A DNA stretch of 64,000 bases from Streptomyces sp. NBC_01214 (GCF_026340975.1 NZ_JAPEOS010000002.1:1857001-1921000); one strand, 5' to 3'. Positions 1 through 8,728 are shown, counted from the stretch's first letter. Notes: a model not told the origin generated them from the sequence alone. Numbers and translations are program-made.

Positions 1-191
1 GGGGACGCGGCGGGCGATCCGGAGGCGGAGGTGGCGGCGGAGGCCGAAGCCGGGGCCGAGGCGGCGGGGGTGCCCATACGGGCCTCGCGGCCGGCGTCCG
101 GCGCGCCGGCGCCGCCCCCGCATCCCGCGAGGGCGGCGCCGAGCACCGCCGTGGCAGCTGCGGCAGCTACTTTTCGTACGGAATTGGTCAC
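1..191 (-). CDS. Lipoprotein, N-terminal part only
   Basis: The gene runs off the left edge, so only 63 residues are visible. It starts at a GTG and reads a short basic segment (residues 2-7, with Arg and Lys), then an Ala/Val-rich hydrophobic stretch, then the lipobox Leu-Ala-Gly-Cys with the Cys at about residue 24. After this comes a Gly/Ala/Pro/Ser-rich linker typical of actinobacterial lipoproteins. It should be exported, lipidated on that Cys and anchored outside the cell membrane. The mature domain lies outside the window, so its function cannot be given. No Shine-Dalgarno precedes the GTG, and a TATAGT box sits only 9 bases upstream, which suggests a leaderless message. Confidence 0.75.
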   Translation of the reverse strand, partial: MTNSVRKVAAAAATAVLGAALAGCGGGAGAPDAGREARMGTPAASAPASASAATSASGSPAAS

Positions 192-199
192 GCACGCAA

Positions 200-229
200 A
201 CTATATGACTAACTGATCAGAAGAATGAA
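200..229 (-). promoter_or_regulatory. Possible leaderless promoter of the lipoprotein gene
   Basis: On the minus strand a TATAGT (positions 205-200) lies 9 bases before the GTG at 191. A weak TTCATT at 229-224 gives an 18-base spacer. This placing would start the RNA at or next to the GTG. The -10 is good but the -35 is poor, so this is an inference from spacing. Confidence 0.35.
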
Positions 230-250
230 CGACAGGCGGTCGGCGGGAAC

Positions 251-1354
251 TCACCCCGCCAGCAGCCTCCTGCGGCACTCCTCGACGTCGAAGTCCCCCT
301 TCGGGTACTGCGGATCGAGATCCTCCAGATGCTCCCGCAGCAGCGTGCTGATGGCCCAGTTGCGGTACCACTTGCGGTCCGCGGGCACCACGTACCAGGG
401 CGCCGCATCGGTGGAGCAGCGCTCCAGCGCCACCTCGTACGCCTCCTGGTACGCGGCCCACGCGCCGCGCTCCTCGATGTCGCCCACGTTGAACTTCCAG
501 TGCTTGTCCGGGTCGTCCAGCCGCGCCAGGAGCCGGGCCCGCTGCTCCTCGTAGCCGATGTGGAGGAAGACCTTCACCACGGTCACGCCGTCGTCGACGA
601 GGGCCTTCTCGAACCGGTTGATCTGGGCGTACCGGGCGCGGAGCCGGTTGCGCGGCACCAGCTCGCGGACCCGGGCGATCAGCACGTCCTCGTAGTGGGA
701 ACGGTCGAAGATGCCGATCTCACCCGGCCGGGGGAGCTCCTGCTTGATGCGCCAGAGGAAGGGGTGGCCCAGCTCCTCCGGGGTGGGCGCCTTGAAGGCC
801 TTGATCCGGCAGCCGGAGGGGTTGAACAGGCCGATCACGTGCTTGAGGGTGCCGCCCTTGCCGCTGGTGTCCATGCCCTGGAGGACGAGGAGCACCCGGC
901 GGCGGTCACCGGCGGTGCTCGCCGCGTAGAGCCGCTCCTGGAGGGAGCCGAGCGGCTGCGCCAGCAGGGCGGTGGCGGCCGCCCCGGCCGCCTTGGACGC
1001 GGGGCCGCCGGGGGTCGCGGAGGGGTCGAGGTGGCCGAGGTCCGGCCGTTCGCCCGGGGGCACGCGCAGCAACTCCCGCAGCGGCCGGGCCCCGGAGCCG
1101 TCGGCCCCGGAGCGCTCGCCGGGCTTCCCGGGCTTGCCGGGCTTGCCGTGGTTACCGGTCTTCGCCGGCTCGGCCGCCCGTTCCGGCTTCGGGGCCTTCT
1201 CCCGCTCCTCGGACTTCCCCGGCTTCCCCGACTTCCCCGCCTTCTCGGGCTGTGCGGACCTCGCGTCCTTCGCGTCCTTGGCGGCCTTCCCCCGCTTCTC
1301 CTGCTGCTTCTCGGACTTCGCCGCTTTCCGCTTCTCGTTCTGCTTCCCGGCCAT
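251..1354 (-). CDS. ppk2: Polyphosphate kinase 2 (PPK2) family protein with basic N-terminal extension
   Basis: Cytosolic enzyme of the PPK2 family, which moves phosphate between polyphosphate and nucleotides. The C-terminal 250 residues carry the family signature: a Walker A-like loop GMDTSGKGG, the later PTPEELGHPFLWR segment, FDRSHYEDV, and the KVFLHI and PDKHWKFN blocks. The first 110 or so residues are a Lys/Glu/Gly/Pro-rich, probably disordered tail with many KxGK and EKxxK pieces that normal PPK2 proteins (about 270-300 aa) lack. An in-frame TTG lies 15 bases upstream, but the ATG at 1354 is preceded by GGGGTGG and is the better start. The subclass (ADP- or AMP-directed) cannot be fixed by eye. 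Confidence 0.9.
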   Translation of the reverse strand: MAGKQNEKRKAAKSEKQQEKRGKAAKDAKDARSAQPEKAGKSGKPGKSEEREKAPKPERAAEPAKTGNHGKPGKPGKPGERSGADGSGARPLRELLRVPPGERPDLGHLDPSATPGGPASKAAGAAATALLAQPLGSLQERLYAASTAGDRRRVLLVLQGMDTSGKGGTLKHVIGLFNPSGCRIKAFKAPTPEELGHPFLWRIKQELPRPGEIGIFDRSHYEDVLIARVRELVPRNRLRARYAQINRFEKALVDDGVTVVKVFLHIGYEEQRARLLARLDDPDKHWKFNVGDIEERGAWAAYQEAYEVALERCSTDAAPWYVVPADRKWYRNWAISTLLREHLEDLDPQYPKGDFDVEECRRRLLAG

Positions 1355-1473
1355 CGCTGACCACCCCAATCCCGTCGGTTCCGTACGATCTTCCAGCAGC
1401 CCGAACGGGAACGCGAGGCCGGTACGAGGCCGGTACGGGGCCGGCCCGGGGTCAGTACGGCGTCAGTACGGCG

Positions 1474-2850
1474 TCAGTGCCAGGGTCCTGTCACCGCGAA
1501 CGTGGTCCCCGGCGCGTAGGCGTTCACGTACATCGTCCGCCCGTCGGGGGAGAAGGTGACCCCGGCGAACTCCCCCCACTCCGGAGCCCCCGGCCGGCCG
1601 ACGTCCTCGGCGTTGCGGGCCATCGGGTAGACCTCACCGCCCACCGTCACCCCGAACACGTACTGCGCGCCGCCGCCGTCCTCACACACCATCAGTCCGC
1701 CGTCCGGGGCCAGGCAGATGTTGTCGGGGGAGTCCCCGGGCAGGGCGATGTCGGCGGCCGGGCCGAAGAGCACGTCCAGGCGGATCGTGGAGCGCCGCGG
1801 GTCGTGGAACCACACCTGCCCGTGGTGGTCGGCGGCCGCGCCCTCGCCGCTGCGCGCGAAGCTGGACACGAAGTGCACCCCGCCGTCGCCCCAGTAGCAG
1901 CCCTCCAGCTTCTGCGCGTGGGTGATCCCGTCCGGCCCGAAGTCCTGGAGCCGGATGGGCGTTCCGGCCGCCGACGGGTCCGGAACGGGCACCCACTCCA
2001 CCGGGAACACCGCCCCGGGCTCGTCCACCACCGCCAGGTCCGCGAGCCCCGGCACCCGCAGGGCCTCCAGCCGGCCCCCGGCCCGCAGCGAGCCGAGCCC
2101 GCCGAGCGGCCGCTCCGGCAGGAACCGGTAGAACAGCCCGAACGGCTGGACGAAGGCGTCCTCGGTCTCGTAGACGACCCCGCGGTACGGGTCCACGGCG
2201 ACGGCCTCGTGCGCGAAGCGACCCAGCGCGGTGAGCGGGACCGCGCCCGAGCGGTGCGGGTCGGCCGGGTCCACCTCGAAGACGTAGCCGTGGTCGCGGG
2301 TGTAGCCGGAGGTGCCCGCGCGGTCCTCGGTCTCCTCGCAGCTCAGCCAGGTGTTCCAGGGGGTGCGGCCGCCCGCGCAGTTGACGGCGGTGCCGGCGAG
2401 GGCGACGCGCTCGCCGGTGACCCGCCCGGCCGCGTCCAGTTCCAGGGCGGTGCAGCCGCCGAGCGCCCGGGCGTCGTAGGTCAGTCCCGGGACGGCGGGG
2501 ACGCGCAGGGCGGCGGTGGTGCGGTTCTCGTGGTTGCGGACGAGGCGCACGCGGCCGCCGCCGGCGTCGAAGGCGGCCATGCCGTCGCAGTTCGCGGGCA
2601 CGGTCCCCTCGCCGGAGCGCAGCGGCTCGCCGGCCCGGGAGAGCACCCGGTAGGTGAATCCGGCGGGCAGGTCGAGCAGCCCGCGCGGATCGGCCACCAG
2701 CGGCCCGTACCCGCGGTCGGTGCGGGGGGTACGGGGCCGCGGGGCCCGGGCGGCGGCGGCCCGGGAGCCGCCACCGGCGAACAGGGCGCCGAGCGCCCCG
2801 CTGAAGGCGATCCCGCCCGCGGCGAGCAGGCCGCGCCGGGTGACGGCCAT
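1474..2850 (-). CDS. PhoX-like (DUF839) Tat-exported protein
   Basis: A 458-residue secreted protein resembling the PhoX alkaline phosphatase / DUF839 family, which folds as a beta-propeller and in PhoX binds iron and calcium. The N-terminus has a twin-arginine signal (TRRGLLAAGG, then a hydrophobic stretch ending near an Ala-rich cleavage site). Family-like blocks include VRNHENR, WLSCEETED, ALGRFAHEA, EDGGGAQYVFG and GVTFSPDGRTMYVN. The ATG at 2850 has GGAG six bases upstream. An alternative ATG at 2871 overlaps the stop of the preceding gene (TGATG), so the two are probably cotranscribed. A phosphatase role is likely from the family, but the substrate is unknown. Confidence 0.8.
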   Translation of the reverse strand: MAVTRRGLLAAGGIAFSGALGALFAGGGSRAAAARAPRPRTPRTDRGYGPLVADPRGLLDLPAGFTYRVLSRAGEPLRSGEGTVPANCDGMAAFDAGGGRVRLVRNHENRTTAALRVPAVPGLTYDARALGGCTALELDAAGRVTGERVALAGTAVNCAGGRTPWNTWLSCEETEDRAGTSGYTRDHGYVFEVDPADPHRSGAVPLTALGRFAHEAVAVDPYRGVVYETEDAFVQPFGLFYRFLPERPLGGLGSLRAGGRLEALRVPGLADLAVVDEPGAVFPVEWVPVPDPSAAGTPIRLQDFGPDGITHAQKLEGCYWGDGGVHFVSSFARSGEGAAADHHGQVWFHDPRRSTIRLDVLFGPAADIALPGDSPDNICLAPDGGLMVCEDGGGAQYVFGVTVGGEVYPMARNAEDVGRPGAPEWGEFAGVTFSPDGRTMYVNAYAPGTTFAVTGPWH

Positions 2851-2870
2851 CGGCTGCTCCCGGGGCGGCA

Positions 2871-3431
2871 TCAGAGCGACGGCTTGGGGCGGGTGGTGCC
2901 CGGAAGGCAGGTCACCGCCCGGTTGAACGTTTCGAACAGGCCGTCGGGATTCTTCTTCCAGAGCCACAGGTGCAGGGCGTAGTGCACCGGCTGACCGGGG
3001 AAGTTGCCGGGCTTGGGGCCCTTGAAGGGGATGCCGAACATCGTGGGGCGGTCGTCGTCCGTCGTCAGCTTCTGGTCGCGGTCGTAGCGCAGCCACTGGA
3101 CCGCGACGAGGCGCTTGCCGCCGCGTCCGTCGTCCTCGTAGAACAGCGCGGCGGGCTTCGCCGGGTCGAGGGAGTTGTCGTACGTGTGGTTGAAGTGGGG
3201 GTAACCGAGCGCGCCCGGGCCCGCCTTGTTTACGACGCAGTACTGGTCGGGCTTGTAGCCGTCCGCCACGGCGTTGGCGTGCACCTGATACCTGGCGGTC
3301 GCGGCGTACGTACGGGCCAGGTCGCCCTGGGACCGGCCGGGGCCCGAGTCCGCGGCGGCGAGCGGAGCGGTGGCGGCCGCGAGGGTGAGCGAGGCGGCTG
3401 CGGTGAGGGCCAGGGCGAGACTACGGGCCAT
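2871..3431 (-). CDS. Secreted protein of unknown function
   Basis: Encodes 186 residues. A Sec-type signal peptide is clear: Met-Ala-Arg, then an Ala/Leu/Thr-rich core of about 20 residues ending in an Ala-Ala-Asp region. The mature part contains paired aromatic/His patches (YPHFNHTYDNS, ALHLWLWKKNP) and two cysteines. I do not recognise a named domain. The ATG at 3431 has AAGGAG eight bases upstream, which decides the start over the longer open frame. Its stop lies 21 bases from the start of the PhoX-like gene, so the pair is likely an operon for extracellular phosphate or ester turnover (inference). Confidence 0.75.
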   Translation of the reverse strand: MARSLALALTAAASLTLAAATAPLAAADSGPGRSQGDLARTYAATARYQVHANAVADGYKPDQYCVVNKAGPGALGYPHFNHTYDNSLDPAKPAALFYEDDGRGGKRLVAVQWLRYDRDQKLTTDDDRPTMFGIPFKGPKPGNFPGQPVHYALHLWLWKKNPDGLFETFNRAVTCLPGTTRPKPSL

Positions 3432-3679
3432 GCGCGGGCTCCTTGTGACGGGCTGGCTGGGGGCACCAGCAGCCCTTCCCCGGGCCGCCCGGCCCGCCAC
3501 ACACTCGGCCCGGACGGGCGACCGCCGATCGGCTGACGGTCGGCCGGACCCGTACCCGGGCCCGCCCCGGCACCCGGCGCCGCCGGCTCACTCGAACGGG
3601 AAGGGCGCCGTTTCGCGACGCATCCGCGCGGGGAACCGGTGTTGTCCCCAGCAGACGAGTGCGACGGAGGGTGCGGACC

Positions 3680-4993
3680 ATGGCGCAGCAGGATGCGGCA
3701 CCGGACGGCGGCGGAGAGCTGCACGAGATCGTGTCGGCCGTGTCCCGGGGCGCACCGGAGTACCGGCAGTGCCCCCATCCGATGTACGCCGCCCTGCGCG
3801 AGCAGGACCCGGTGTGCCGGCTGACCCCTCCCCACGGGATCGAGACGTATCTCATCACCCGTTACGACGACGCCCGCGACGCGCTGTCGGACCCCCGGTT
3901 CAGCAAGAACATGCACGGCGCCATCGACACGTACCACGCCGTGTACGGCAGCTTCTTCGACGCGCTCGACGACAACGTGCTCTTCTCGGACCCGCCCCGG
4001 CACACGCGGCTGCGCCGCGTCCTGCGGAGCGCCTTCACCCCCCGGCGGGTGGAGCAGATGCGCCCGAGGATCACCGAGATCGCCGAGAACATCCTCGGCG
4101 AATGCCGCACGGCGGGCACGGTCGACCTCATGGCCTCGTTCGCGTTCCCGCTGCCCGTCGCGGTCCTGTGCGAACTGATGGGCATCCCGCAGGAGGACCG
4201 CCCGGAGATCCTGGAGCAGTTCGCGGTGGTGACCCGCTCCCGGTTCGACCCCAGCAGGAGGGCGGAGCTGAAGGCGGCCGAGGAGGGCCTGCAGCACCGG
4301 CTGGAGCGGCTCATCTCGGACACGCGCGCGCACCCGTCGGACTCCTTCCTCAGCGACCTCCTCCAGGCGGAGGAACGGCTGGAGGACCCCGAACTGGTCG
4401 CGTCGCTGTGGGTCCTGTTCTTCGCCGGCCACAAGACCACCGCCTACCAGATCGGCAATTCCGTCCTCAACCTGCTGCACCACCCCGATCAGGCGGCGCT
4501 GCTGCGCCGGGACCCCGCGCTCATCCCGCGCGCGGTCGAGGAGATGCTGCGCTTCGAGGGATCGGTGGAGACGTCGACCTTCCGGTACGCGGCGCGGGAG
4601 GCCGAGATCCGGGGCACGCGGATCCCCGAGGGCTCCCTCGTGCAGATCGCGATCTCCTCGGCCAACCGGGACCCCGAGAAGTTCGACCTCCCCGACGAGC
4701 TGGACGTGACGCGCGAGGGACTCCAGGGCACGCACCTGGGCTTCGGGCACGGGACCCACTACTGCCTCGGGGCGCCGCTGGCGCGGCTCGAACTCGAGAT
4801 CGCGCTCGCCACCCTCCTGCGGGAGTTCCCGGACATGGAGCTCGCGGACGCGCAGGAGACCGGGCGGGCGTGGCTCAAGGGTCCGGTGCCGGCGTTCCGG
4901 GGCCTCGAACACCTCCGGCTCGTCCTCGAGCCGCGCCGCCCCGGCGCTGACCCGGGCGAGGCGTCCCTGGCCTCCGTGGCCTCCGGCAGGTAA
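3680..4993 (+). CDS. Cytochrome P450
   Basis: A 437-residue soluble bacterial class I P450. The haem-binding loop GFGHGTHYCLG is intact, with Cys362 as axial ligand, and the K-helix ExxR occurs in EEMLRFE. The I-helix reads AGHKTT with Lys252 where most family members have an acid (AGxET or AGxDT), so the usual acid-alcohol pair for proton delivery is altered. The start is the ATG preceded by GGAGG at 3666-3670; an upstream GTG at 3659 has no such site. The next gene, an amidohydrolase, begins 27 bases after the stop, so the two probably act in one catabolic or tailoring path. The substrate cannot be inferred. Confidence 0.92.
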   Translation: MAQQDAAPDGGGELHEIVSAVSRGAPEYRQCPHPMYAALREQDPVCRLTPPHGIETYLITRYDDARDALSDPRFSKNMHGAIDTYHAVYGSFFDALDDNVLFSDPPRHTRLRRVLRSAFTPRRVEQMRPRITEIAENILGECRTAGTVDLMASFAFPLPVAVLCELMGIPQEDRPEILEQFAVVTRSRFDPSRRAELKAAEEGLQHRLERLISDTRAHPSDSFLSDLLQAEERLEDPELVASLWVLFFAGHKTTAYQIGNSVLNLLHHPDQAALLRRDPALIPRAVEEMLRFEGSVETSTFRYAAREAEIRGTRIPEGSLVQIAISSANRDPEKFDLPDELDVTREGLQGTHLGFGHGTHYCLGAPLARLELEIALATLLREFPDMELADAQETGRAWLKGPVPAFRGLEHLRLVLEPRRPGADPGEASLASVASGR

Positions 4994-5020
4994 CCCAGAC
5001 CCGATGGGCGGTGGATCGGC

Positions 5021-6259
5021 ATGACGGATTCCGTGAGTACCTCCGCACTGCGCCTGCTGGGGACGCCGGCGGACGAACTGCGGATCGCCGCGGTGGGCAC
5101 CAGCGCGGTCATCCGGGTCGCGCGGGGTTCCTCCGCGTCGGGCACGGGCGCGGCGCGCGCGGCCCATTCGAAGATCGACATGCATCATCACTTCTGCGCG
5201 CCGCAGTGGCGCGACTGGGCGGCGCACCACGGACTGATCACGCCGGAACGGCTGCCCCCGTGGGCCCGGTTGGGCACCGACGCGGCGATCCGCTTCATGG
5301 ACGACGTGGGCATCACGACCGCCGTCCTCAAGCCGATGCTGCCGGCGCGCTACCGGTCGTCCGCGCAGCTGCGCGAGGCCATCAACATCACGTTGCAGTC
5401 GATGATGGAGGTGGCGCAGTCGCATCCGGGACGGTTCTCGTACTACGTGCCGCTGTTCCTGGACGACCCGGAGGCCTCGTCCTGGGCCGTGCGCCGCGGG
5501 CTCGGGCAGCTCGGAGCCGTCGGGGTGAACGTGACGGCCAACTACGGGGGCGTCTACCTCGGCGATCCCGCCTACGACCGGCTGTTCCACGAGTTGAACG
5601 CGTACTCCGCCGTGGTGGACACCCACCCGCACAACCTCCCGGACGGCCCGCTCGGCCCGCCCGTCGCATCCCGCCCGCCCGGTCCGCCGGGTCCGCCCGT
5701 CGCTTCCGGTCCGCCGGGCGCATCCCGTTCCCCCGGCCCGCCCGGTGCGTCCGGCCCGCCCGGTGCGTCCGGCCCGCCCGGTGGGTCCGGCCCGCCCGGT
5801 GGGTCGACGGTTCCGGGGATCCCGAACTTCATGTGCGACTTCCTGCTGGACACCACGCGGGCCGCCGTGAACATGATCAGCCGCAGGACGCTGGACCGCT
5901 TCCCGGACATCTCCGTGGTCCTGCCGCACGCCGGAGGCTTCCTGCCCTACATCGCGACGCGCTTGCAGGCCCTCGGGCGGTTCTGCGAACCGCCCGTCGA
6001 ACCCGCCGCCGTCCGTGACCACCTGAGCCGTTTCTACTACGACACGGCCGGTCCCATGGCGCCCGCCGCGACCCTGCTGGAACACGTGCCGGCCGACCAC
6101 GTGCTCTTCGGCACCGACTGGCCCGCCGCCCCCGCCGACACGGTCACGGACCTGGCGCTCCCCGCCCTCGAAGCCGATCCGGCCTTCACGCCGGAGCAGC
6201 TGCGGGGGATCTACCACGACAACGCGATGCGCCTGATCCCGCAGTTGGCGACCGCCTGA
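5021..6259 (+). CDS. Amidohydrolase 2 family protein with collagen-like insert
   Basis: A 412-residue TIM-barrel metal enzyme like aminocarboxymuconate-semialdehyde decarboxylase and LigW/LigY-type hydrolases or decarboxylases. Metal-site features are the HxH at His55/His57 (MHHHF), VVDTHPHN, LPHAGGFLPY and the late GTDWP Asp. The oddity is residues of about 207-264: a Gly-Pro-Pro-rich run built of six-residue units such as GPPGAS and GPPGGS, encoded by 18-bp tandem repeats (5640-5812). It sits directly after the THPHN motif, where other members have a short loop. It follows the P450 by 27 bases and likely shares its transcript. The weak ribosome site GGTGGA precedes the ATG. Confidence 0.85.
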   Translation: MTDSVSTSALRLLGTPADELRIAAVGTSAVIRVARGSSASGTGAARAAHSKIDMHHHFCAPQWRDWAAHHGLITPERLPPWARLGTDAAIRFMDDVGITTAVLKPMLPARYRSSAQLREAINITLQSMMEVAQSHPGRFSYYVPLFLDDPEASSWAVRRGLGQLGAVGVNVTANYGGVYLGDPAYDRLFHELNAYSAVVDTHPHNLPDGPLGPPVASRPPGPPGPPVASGPPGASRSPGPPGASGPPGASGPPGGSGPPGGSTVPGIPNFMCDFLLDTTRAAVNMISRRTLDRFPDISVVLPHAGGFLPYIATRLQALGRFCEPPVEPAAVRDHLSRFYYDTAGPMAPAATLLEHVPADHVLFGTDWPAAPADTVTDLALPALEADPAFTPEQLRGIYHDNAMRLIPQLATA

Positions 6260-6296
6260 CGGGGGTGTGGGCCGCGAGGTGCGGCCCGCACCCCCG
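6260..6296. terminator. Bidirectional hairpin between convergent genes
   Basis: A 16-bp stem (6260-6275 with 6281-6296, one T-G wobble) and a 5-base loop lie directly after the amidohydrolase stop and 16 bases beyond the stop of the convergent osmC gene. It has no strong T-run, as is common in these GC-rich genomes. Confidence 0.7.
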
Positions 6297-6311
6297 CCGG
6301 AGCGGGAGCGA

Positions 6312-6737
6312 TCAGACGAGCTCCGCGCTCAGGGTGATCGTCGTACCGGTCAGGGCCTGGCTGACCGGGCAGTTCTTCTTGGCGTCCTCGGCGGCGGAGG
6401 CGAAGCCCTCCGCGTCCAGACCGGGGACCTCCGCACGGACCGTCAGGTGGATGCCCGTGATGCCCTCGCCCGGCTGGAAGGTCACATCGGCCTTGGTCTC
6501 CAGGCGGGTGGGCGGGGTGCCGGCGCCGTCCAGGCCGTGCGAGAGGGCCATCGAGTAGCAGCTGGAGTGCGCGGCGGCGATCAGCTCTTCCGGGCTGGTC
6601 TTGCCGTTCGCGGCCTCGGCGCGCGAGGGCCAGGAGACCTCGAACGAGCCCCGGCCCGAGGAGTCGAGGCTGACCGTGCCGGCGCCCTTGAGCAGGTTGC
6701 CTTCCCAGACGGTGTGCGCGGTACGCGTGGTGGCCAT
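6312..6737 (-). CDS. osmC: OsmC family peroxiredoxin
   Basis: A 141-residue cytosolic thiol peroxidase of the OsmC/Ohr superfamily, which reduces organic and inorganic peroxides as a homodimer. Both redox cysteines are visible: one in AAHSSCYSMALS and one in KKNCPVSQAL. The N-terminal TVWEGNLLKGAGTVSLDSS block is typical of the OsmC branch rather than Ohr. The ATG at 6737 has GAAGGGA upstream, so the longer in-frame reading to 6797 is not needed. It stands alone, convergent with the amidohydrolase and separated from zapE by 62 bases. Confidence 0.93.
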   Translation of the reverse strand: MATTRTAHTVWEGNLLKGAGTVSLDSSGRGSFEVSWPSRAEAANGKTSPEELIAAAHSSCYSMALSHGLDGAGTPPTRLETKADVTFQPGEGITGIHLTVRAEVPGLDAEGFASAAEDAKKNCPVSQALTGTTITLSAELV

Positions 6738-6799
6738 GGTGATCCCTTCGAAGATGTGGCAAACGGCCGGGCTCCCGAAGGGACCCGGCGTCCCCAAAC

Positions 6800-7903
6800 C
6801 TACTGGGAGACCAGGGGCTTCGCGTCGCGCGCCAGCGCGGTGAGCCGCGATATGGCGCGGAAGTACTTCTTCCGATAGCCGCCGTTCAGCATGTCCTCAC
6901 TGAACAGCCGGTCGAAGGGGACTCCGGAGGCCAGCACCGGGATCTCGCGGTCGTACAGCCGGTCGGCCAGTACCACCAGGCGCAGCGCCGTCGACTGGTC
7001 CGGCACCGGGCCGACGTCGGTCAGGCAGACCGCCGTGAGGCCGTCGGTCAACGCGCCGTAGCGGCTGGGGTGCACCCTGGCCAGGTGTTCGAGCAGGCCG
7101 GGGAAGTCGTCCAGGCTCGCGCCCTCGGTCGCGTACGCGGCCTTGGTGACCTGCTCGTCGGAGAACGGCGCCGGAGCCTCCGGCAGACCGCGGTGGCGGT
7201 AGTCCTGGCCGTCGATCCGCAGCGGCCGGAAGTGCGCCGACAGCCCCTGGATCTCGCGCAGGAAGTCGGCGGCGGCGAAGCGGCCCTCGCCGAGCTTGCC
7301 GGGCAGCGTGTTGGAGGTGGCGGCCAGCGCCACACCCTGCTCGACGAGGCGGCTGAGCAGCGAGGACACCAGGACGGTGTCGCCCGGGTCGTCGAGCTCG
7401 AACTCGTCGATGCACAGCAGCCGGTGTCCGCCCAGGGTCTGCACGGTCTGCTGGAAGCCGAGCGCGCCGACCAGGTTGGTGAGTTCCACGAAGGTGCCGA
7501 AGGCCTTGAGCGCGGGCTCGGCCGGGGTGGCGTGCCACAGGGAGGCCAGCAGGTGGGTCTTGCCGACGCCGTAGCCGCCGTCGAGGTAGACCCCGCGGGG
7601 CCCGGTGGGGGCGGCCGGCTTCTTCGCGAACCAGCGCTTCTTGCCGGCGCCGCTGGCGTGCGCGCCGCCCAGGCCGGCGGCGAAGCCGCTCAGCACGGTG
7701 ACGGCCTCGGCCTGGCTGGGCTGGGTCGGGTCCGGGTTGTACGTGTCGAAGCGCACCGAGTCGAACCGCGGCGGCGGCACCATCTCGGCCACCAGCCGTT
7801 CGGCGGGCACCCGCGGCTCGCGCGCGCAGAGGGCCTGGGGCCCCGCGTCGGCTATGGGGGGCCGGCCGGAGGTGTAACCGGAGGTGGAGAGAGATGTTGA
7901 CAC
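6800..7903 (-). CDS. zapE: ZapE/AFG1-like cell division ATPase
   Basis: A 367-residue P-loop ATPase of the AFG1/ZapE family, thought to act at the division ring in bacteria. It has a Walker A loop GGYGVGKTH, a Walker B LLCIDEFELDD, a sensor-like ATSNT and the family ending SEDMLNGGYRKKYFRAISRL. An insert of about 20 residues (HASGAGKKRWFAKKPAA) precedes the P-loop. The GTG at 7903 is chosen; another GTG lies 27 bases upstream. Neither has a clear ribosome site. The gene is divergent from the RibD-like gene, with only 36 bases between starts, so their promoters must overlap. A TTGACA at 7897-7902 covers the start codon. Confidence 0.88.
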   Translation of the reverse strand: MSTSLSTSGYTSGRPPIADAGPQALCAREPRVPAERLVAEMVPPPRFDSVRFDTYNPDPTQPSQAEAVTVLSGFAAGLGGAHASGAGKKRWFAKKPAAPTGPRGVYLDGGYGVGKTHLLASLWHATPAEPALKAFGTFVELTNLVGALGFQQTVQTLGGHRLLCIDEFELDDPGDTVLVSSLLSRLVEQGVALAATSNTLPGKLGEGRFAAADFLREIQGLSAHFRPLRIDGQDYRHRGLPEAPAPFSDEQVTKAAYATEGASLDDFPGLLEHLARVHPSRYGALTDGLTAVCLTDVGPVPDQSTALRLVVLADRLYDREIPVLASGVPFDRLFSEDMLNGGYRKKYFRAISRLTALARDAKPLVSQ

Positions 7904-7939
7904 AGCTCTTAACTCTACGGGGCGTGGCACACTGCACCG

Positions 7940-8722
7940 ATGCGACGCCTGTTCCCTGTGACCGATCAGACATCAGCCTCGCCCCAGGACCGGGCCGACC
8001 GGGAGTGGTCGCTCGACGAGCTGGCGGAGGCCTACGCGTATCCCGCGCTGAAGGCGGACGGCCACTGGCTCCGGGCCAACATGGTCTCCACCCTGGACGG
8101 GGGCGCCCAGCACGAGGGCCGCTCGCAGCCCATCTCCGGCGAGAGCGACATGCGGATCTTCGGCACCCTGCGGGCGCTGGCCGATGTGGTGGTCGTCGGC
8201 GCGGAAACGGTTCGCCAGGAGGGCTACCGCCCGGCCCGCGCCCGGGAGGCCTTCGCCGCCCGCCGCGCCGCCTCCGGACAGGGCCCGGCCCCCGCCATCG
8301 CCGTGGTCACCGCCAGCATGGACCTGGACTTCTCGCTGCCCCTGTTCACCTCCCCGCTGGTGCCGACCCTGGTGGTCACGGGGGCCGCCGCGCCCGCCGC
8401 CCGGGTGGCCGAGGCCGCACGGGCCGGAGCCGAGGTCGTGGTGGCCGGTGACGGTGCGGGCGTGGACGCCGCCCGGGCGGTACGGGAACTCGCGGCGCGG
8501 GGGCTGCGCCGCCAGCTCACCGAGGGCGGGCCCCGGCTCCTGGGCCAGTTCGTGGCCGCCGACGCCCTGGACGAGCTGTGCCTGACGATCTCCCCGATGC
8601 TCGTCGCGGGAGGCGCCCAGCGGATCGCCGGCGGCCCCTCCGTCACGGTTCCGCACCGGCTCGCGCCCGCCTGCGTACTGGAAGAGGCCGGGTTCCTCTT
8701 CACGAGCTACCGTCGGATCTGA
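7940..8722 (+). CDS. RibD C-terminal-type pyrimidine reductase family protein
   Basis: A 260-residue stand-alone reductase domain with the dihydrofolate-reductase-like fold found at the C-terminus of RibD. Such proteins reduce a pyrimidine or pterin-type substrate with NAD(P)H. Supporting blocks are RANMVSTLDGG near the N-terminus, DVVVVGAETVRQEGYRP, LTEGGPRLLGQF and ELCLTISPMLVAGG. It lacks the deaminase domain of bifunctional RibD. The message may have a very short leader given the close divergent zapE gene. The exact substrate is unknown. Confidence 0.85.
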   Translation: MRRLFPVTDQTSASPQDRADREWSLDELAEAYAYPALKADGHWLRANMVSTLDGGAQHEGRSQPISGESDMRIFGTLRALADVVVVGAETVRQEGYRPARAREAFAARRAASGQGPAPAIAVVTASMDLDFSLPLFTSPLVPTLVVTGAAAPAARVAEAARAGAEVVVAGDGAGVDAARAVRELAARGLRRQLTEGGPRLLGQFVAADALDELCLTISPMLVAGGAQRIAGGPSVTVPHRLAPACVLEEAGFLFTSYRRI

Positions 8723-8728
8723 CAAGAC

